From the NCBI GenBank assembly GCA_023381535.1, contig JAMCSN010000097.1, forward strand, positions 1 to 6,881: a stretch of 6,881 bases of DNA, written 5' to 3'. Both the position numbers and the translations under genes were made by a program. The notes beneath the pieces are model-generated. The model worked only from the letters and a program-made list of their open reading frames with translations, ran no database searches and was not told the origin of the DNA. Position 1 is the first letter of the stretch; each line of letters starts with the position of its first letter. The DNA comes from Bacteroidota bacterium (GTDB lineage: Bacteria; Bacteroidota; Ignavibacteria; Ignavibacteriales; Melioribacteraceae). Positions 4,767-6,881 of the stretch are shown here, piece after piece.

Positions 4767-6464
4767 TTATACTAATTCTTTTACAGCAGAACCTAGATTA
4801 CTCAACTCAACTACTTTCTTTTCGTTTGTTGAGCGGAGTTTCAACTCAACGTTTCCGTTTTTCAAATTCTTCTCGCCCACAACGACTTGCAGAGGCATAC
4901 CGAGCAAGTCTGCATCGTTGAATTTGAATCCGGCGCTCACATCGTTTCGGTCATCGAACAAAACTTCGTAACCTTCACCAATCAATTCCAGATAAATTTT
5001 TTCACATGCGTCTGCGATAGTGCTGTTCTTCATGTTCAAACCAATTAAATGAATGTTGAACGGATTGAGCGGAGCTTTCCAGACAATTCCTTTCTCGTCG
5101 TAATTCTGTTCGATGAAACACGCTAAAATTCTTTCCACGCCGATTCCGTAGCTTCCCATCACGATCGGGTGCTCTTTTCCGTTCTCATCAAGATACATCA
5201 CGCCGAGTGCATCGGAGTATTTTGTGCCGAGTTTGAAAATGTGTCCGAGTTCAATCGCCTTGAATACATCCAGCGTAGAACCGCATCGTGTACATTTTTC
5301 GCCGGACACAACCGTGCGTAAATCGAAATATTCAACCTTCGGTACGTCTCGCTGCAAATCAATTCCGCCGAGATGGTAATCATTTTTGTTAGCGCCGCTG
5401 TAAAGATTGTTTCCGCCCTTTAACAAATTATCGGCAATAATTCTGTGTTTGAATCCTATTGGACCGATTGAACCGGCGTCCGCACCGGAAATTTCTTTCA
5501 GCTCTTCCGAATGGGCGGGACGAACATTTCCACCGAGTATTGAACCAAGTTTTGTTTCGTTCACCTCATCGTTGCCGAGCATCAGAACGAGAACAGGCTG
5601 TCCGTCATGAATATAAACTCTTGATTTGGCGGTTTCATGTTCGTGAATTTTTAAGAACTCACAAAGCTCATCAATGGATTTTACATTCGGCGTCGAAATT
5701 TCATAAGGCGTTTTACTTTCTTTATTTTGTTTTGCCTGCTCTGCAATCGATTGCGCGACTTCCACATTTGCGGCGTAACCGCATCCGGCAGCTGCCGGAT
5801 CGCAATACGCAACCGTGTCTTCGCCCGCATCGCTCTTCACCATAAACTCTTCAGATTTGCTGCCGCCCATCGCTCCGCTCGAAGCGCCGACAACAAAATA
5901 TTTCAATCCGCATCTATCGAAAATTGCGCGGTAAGCTTTATCATGAAGCGAATAGCCCACATCCAAGCCCGCAAAATCTTTATCGAGCGTGTAAGCATCT
6001 TTCATGATGAATTGTCTCCCGCGAATAACGCCGCTGCGCGGGCGCGGTTCATTTCTAAACTTAGTCTGAATCTGATACCAGATTTGCGGTAAATCTTTGT
6101 ATGAAACAAGCGAACCTTTAGCGTGGTAGGCGACAATTTCTTCGTGAGTGGGCGCTAAAACATAATCCCGATTCTTAATATGAAAAAGAATATCGCCGAA
6201 AGCTTCAACTCGTCCCGTCTGTTCCCAAATCTCTTTCGGGTTTAATCCGGGAAAATGAAATTCCTGTCCGCCAATCGCGTTCATTTCTTCGCGGATGATA
6301 TCCATTATTTTTCTGATGACTTTGTAACCCAGCGGAAGCCAAGAATAAATTCCGGCGGATAGCTGCCGCACCAATCCGGCACGGATCATTAGAATGTGGC
6401 TTGGAATAACCGCTTCCGAAGGCACTTCTTTTAATGTCGGGATGAAAGATTTACTCAGTCGCAT
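4767..6464 (-). CDS. proS: Prolyl-tRNA synthetase, bacterial type with INS editing domain
   Basis: A 565-residue class II synthetase that charges tRNA(Pro), of normal length for the bacterial form. Motif 1 lies around AGIYSWLPLGYKVIRKI (37-53). The motif 2 region has APTHEE (104-109) and FRNEPRPRSGVIRGRQF (136-152). Motif 3 is GSYGIGVERILA (437-448). The INS domain between motifs 2 and 3 (about 220-395) hydrolyses Ala-tRNA(Pro); its GSIGPIG loop (331-337), Lys280 (by eye the counterpart of E. coli Lys279) and His364 are present, so editing should be intact. The anticodon-binding domain runs from NPFNIHLIGLN to the C-terminus. A CTRCG motif (391-395) is typical, while the earlier cysteine pair is spread to C-x6-C (221, 228) by extra residues PAAA. 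The start has no clear Shine-Dalgarno sequence. A candidate promoter lies at 6496-6503, and the GIY-YIG and RsmI-like genes follow on the same strand. Confidence 0.97.
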   Translation of the reverse strand: MRLSKSFIPTLKEVPSEAVIPSHILMIRAGLVRQLSAGIYSWLPLGYKVIRKIMDIIREEMNAIGGQEFHFPGLNPKEIWEQTGRVEAFGDILFHIKNRDYVLAPTHEEIVAYHAKGSLVSYKDLPQIWYQIQTKFRNEPRPRSGVIRGRQFIMKDAYTLDKDFAGLDVGYSLHDKAYRAIFDRCGLKYFVVGASSGAMGGSKSEEFMVKSDAGEDTVAYCDPAAAGCGYAANVEVAQSIAEQAKQNKESKTPYEISTPNVKSIDELCEFLKIHEHETAKSRVYIHDGQPVLVLMLGNDEVNETKLGSILGGNVRPAHSEELKEISGADAGSIGPIGFKHRIIADNLLKGGNNLYSGANKNDYHLGGIDLQRDVPKVEYFDLRTVVSGEKCTRCGSTLDVFKAIELGHIFKLGTKYSDALGVMYLDENGKEHPIVMGSYGIGVERILACFIEQNYDEKGIVWKAPLNPFNIHLIGLNMKNSTIADACEKIYLELIGEGYEVLFDDRNDVSAGFKFNDADLLGMPLQVVVGEKNLKNGNVELKLRSTNEKKVVELSNLGSAVKELV

Positions 6465-6495
6465 TATCGAAACATGTTAGTTGGAAAATTATGGG

Positions 6496-6503
6496 CAAAG
6501 ATA
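6496..6503 (-). promoter_or_regulatory. Candidate promoter -7 box for proS (TATCTTTG)
   Basis: On the minus strand TATCTTTG matches TAnnTTTG exactly, 31 nt before the proS ATG. A TTTC at 6524-6527, 20 nt farther upstream, is a near match to the TTTG -33 element. This probably drives proS and the genes behind it. Confidence 0.45.
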
Positions 6504-6572
6504 AGAAATGGAAAAGCGAATAGGAAATTGCGGTAAGTTGGCAGACAAATTTCGGACGAATCTTTTTCTGTG

Positions 6573-6580
6573 TATCTTTA
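6573..6580 (+). promoter_or_regulatory. Candidate promoter -7 box for the decarboxylase (TATCTTTA)
   Basis: TATCTTTA is one base from TAnnTTTG. TTTC at 6550-6553 lies about 19 nt upstream, the same arrangement as the proS promoter on the other strand. The predicted start near 6585 would give a leader of about 33 nt to the ATG at 6618 and leave the earlier ATG at 6594 close to the 5' end. Confidence 0.35.
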
Positions 6581-6617
6581 CTTATAAAAGTATATGCGCA
6601 ACGAACATTTAGGAAAC

Positions 6618-6881
6618 ATGAAAACCGAAAAACACTTTGAAGATATGCCGCCGGAAGAATTCAAAAAGTACGGCCGCGAATTAATTGACTGGGTTGCAAA
6701 TTATCTTGACGGGATTGAATCATATCCCGTTTTGCCGGATGTAAAACCGGGAGAGATCAAATCTAAACTTCCGAAGAGTGCGCCGGAAGAATCTGAGCCT
6801 ATGGAAAACATTCTTGCTGACATTGATAAAATTATTCTGCCCGGCGTTACACATTGGCAGCACCCAAACTTTATTGTTCCG
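6618..6881 (+). CDS. PLP-dependent aromatic-amino-acid-type decarboxylase, N-terminal part
   Basis: The first 88 residues of a gene that runs off the right edge. They match the N-terminus of group II pyridoxal-phosphate decarboxylases (aromatic-L-amino-acid decarboxylase family): MPPEEFKKYGRELIDWVANYL (split MPPEEFKKYG and RELIDWVANYL, 10-30), ESYPVLPDVKPGEIKSKLP (34-52), and the substrate-pocket motif GVTHWQHPNF (76-85). The catalytic lysine lies beyond the window, so substrate (tyrosine, tryptophan, DOPA, glutamate or other) cannot be judged. The start at 6618 is preferred because AGGA precedes it at 6611-6614. An in-frame ATG at 6594 would add MRNEHLGN but lacks a ribosome binding site. 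The gene is transcribed divergently from proS across a 153-bp gap holding both candidate promoters. Confidence 0.88.
   Translation, partial: MKTEKHFEDMPPEEFKKYGRELIDWVANYLDGIESYPVLPDVKPGEIKSKLPKSAPEESEPMENILADIDKIILPGVTHWQHPNFIVP

Noticed and set aside
5459..6092. Two overlapping plus-strand ORFs of 121-128 codons.
   Set aside because: They are antisense to proS, rich in Arg/His from complementary codons, and resemble nothing. ProRS motifs cover the same DNA.
6594..6617. An upstream in-frame ATG for the decarboxylase.
   Set aside because: It lacks a ribosome binding site and sits near the predicted transcript start, whereas the ATG at 6618 follows AGGA. It remains possible for leaderless translation.
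1..6881. CRISPR array, tRNA or rRNA gene, integrase or insertion sequence transposase.
   Set aside because: I saw no regularly spaced repeats, no cloverleaf and no such protein on reading both strands.

Overview
The window looks like ordinary chromosome from an AT-rich member of the Bacteroidota / Ignavibacteriota / Chlorobiota group. This is inferred from TAnnTTTG-type -7 promoter boxes in the intergenic gaps, weak or missing Shine-Dalgarno sequences at several genes, the gene content, and GC-rich palindromic repeats in gaps and gene ends. No rRNA or other phylogenetic marker is present, so placement below that level is open.

Layout, left to right. Plus strand: the C-terminal end of a probable carboxy-terminal (tail-specific) processing protease (9-230); a GC-rich bipartite palindrome (231-282) that also supplies the ribosome binding site of the next gene; a YbaK-type Cys-tRNA(Pro) deacylase (291-755); a 54-residue basic protein (813-977); and a bidirectional terminator (977-1004). 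From there to 6464 all genes are on the minus strand. In transcription order they are prolyl-tRNA synthetase (proS), a small GIY-YIG nuclease, an RsmI-like methyltransferase, a LysR-type regulator, a YeiH-family membrane transporter, a decayed second rsmI 3' end, and an Nfu-type iron-sulfur scaffold protein that stops at the shared terminator. At the right edge, divergent from proS, is the N-terminus of a PLP-dependent aromatic-amino-acid-type decarboxylase (6618 to the window edge).

How the genes fit together. YbaK and ProRS form a quality-control pair: ProRS carries the INS domain that clears Ala-tRNA(Pro), and YbaK clears Cys-tRNA(Pro). The LysR regulator and YeiH transporter resemble the yeiE/yeiH pairing known from enterobacteria, here as a same-strand cassette with candidate operator dyads between the two genes.

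Two structures deserve the closest look. First, the GIY-YIG gene is bracketed by two inverted copies of a 27-nt palindromic repeat whose stems differ by three compensatory base-pair changes. One copy encodes the last seven residues and stop of the nuclease and also the start codon of rsmI; the other forms the nuclease leader. Second, the lysR-yeiH cassette sits between an intact rsmI and a relic of an rsmI 3' end that still reads KLKGEFVLLLKGSK before its stop, which suggests the cassette arrived at, or was exchanged next to, an rsmI 3' end.
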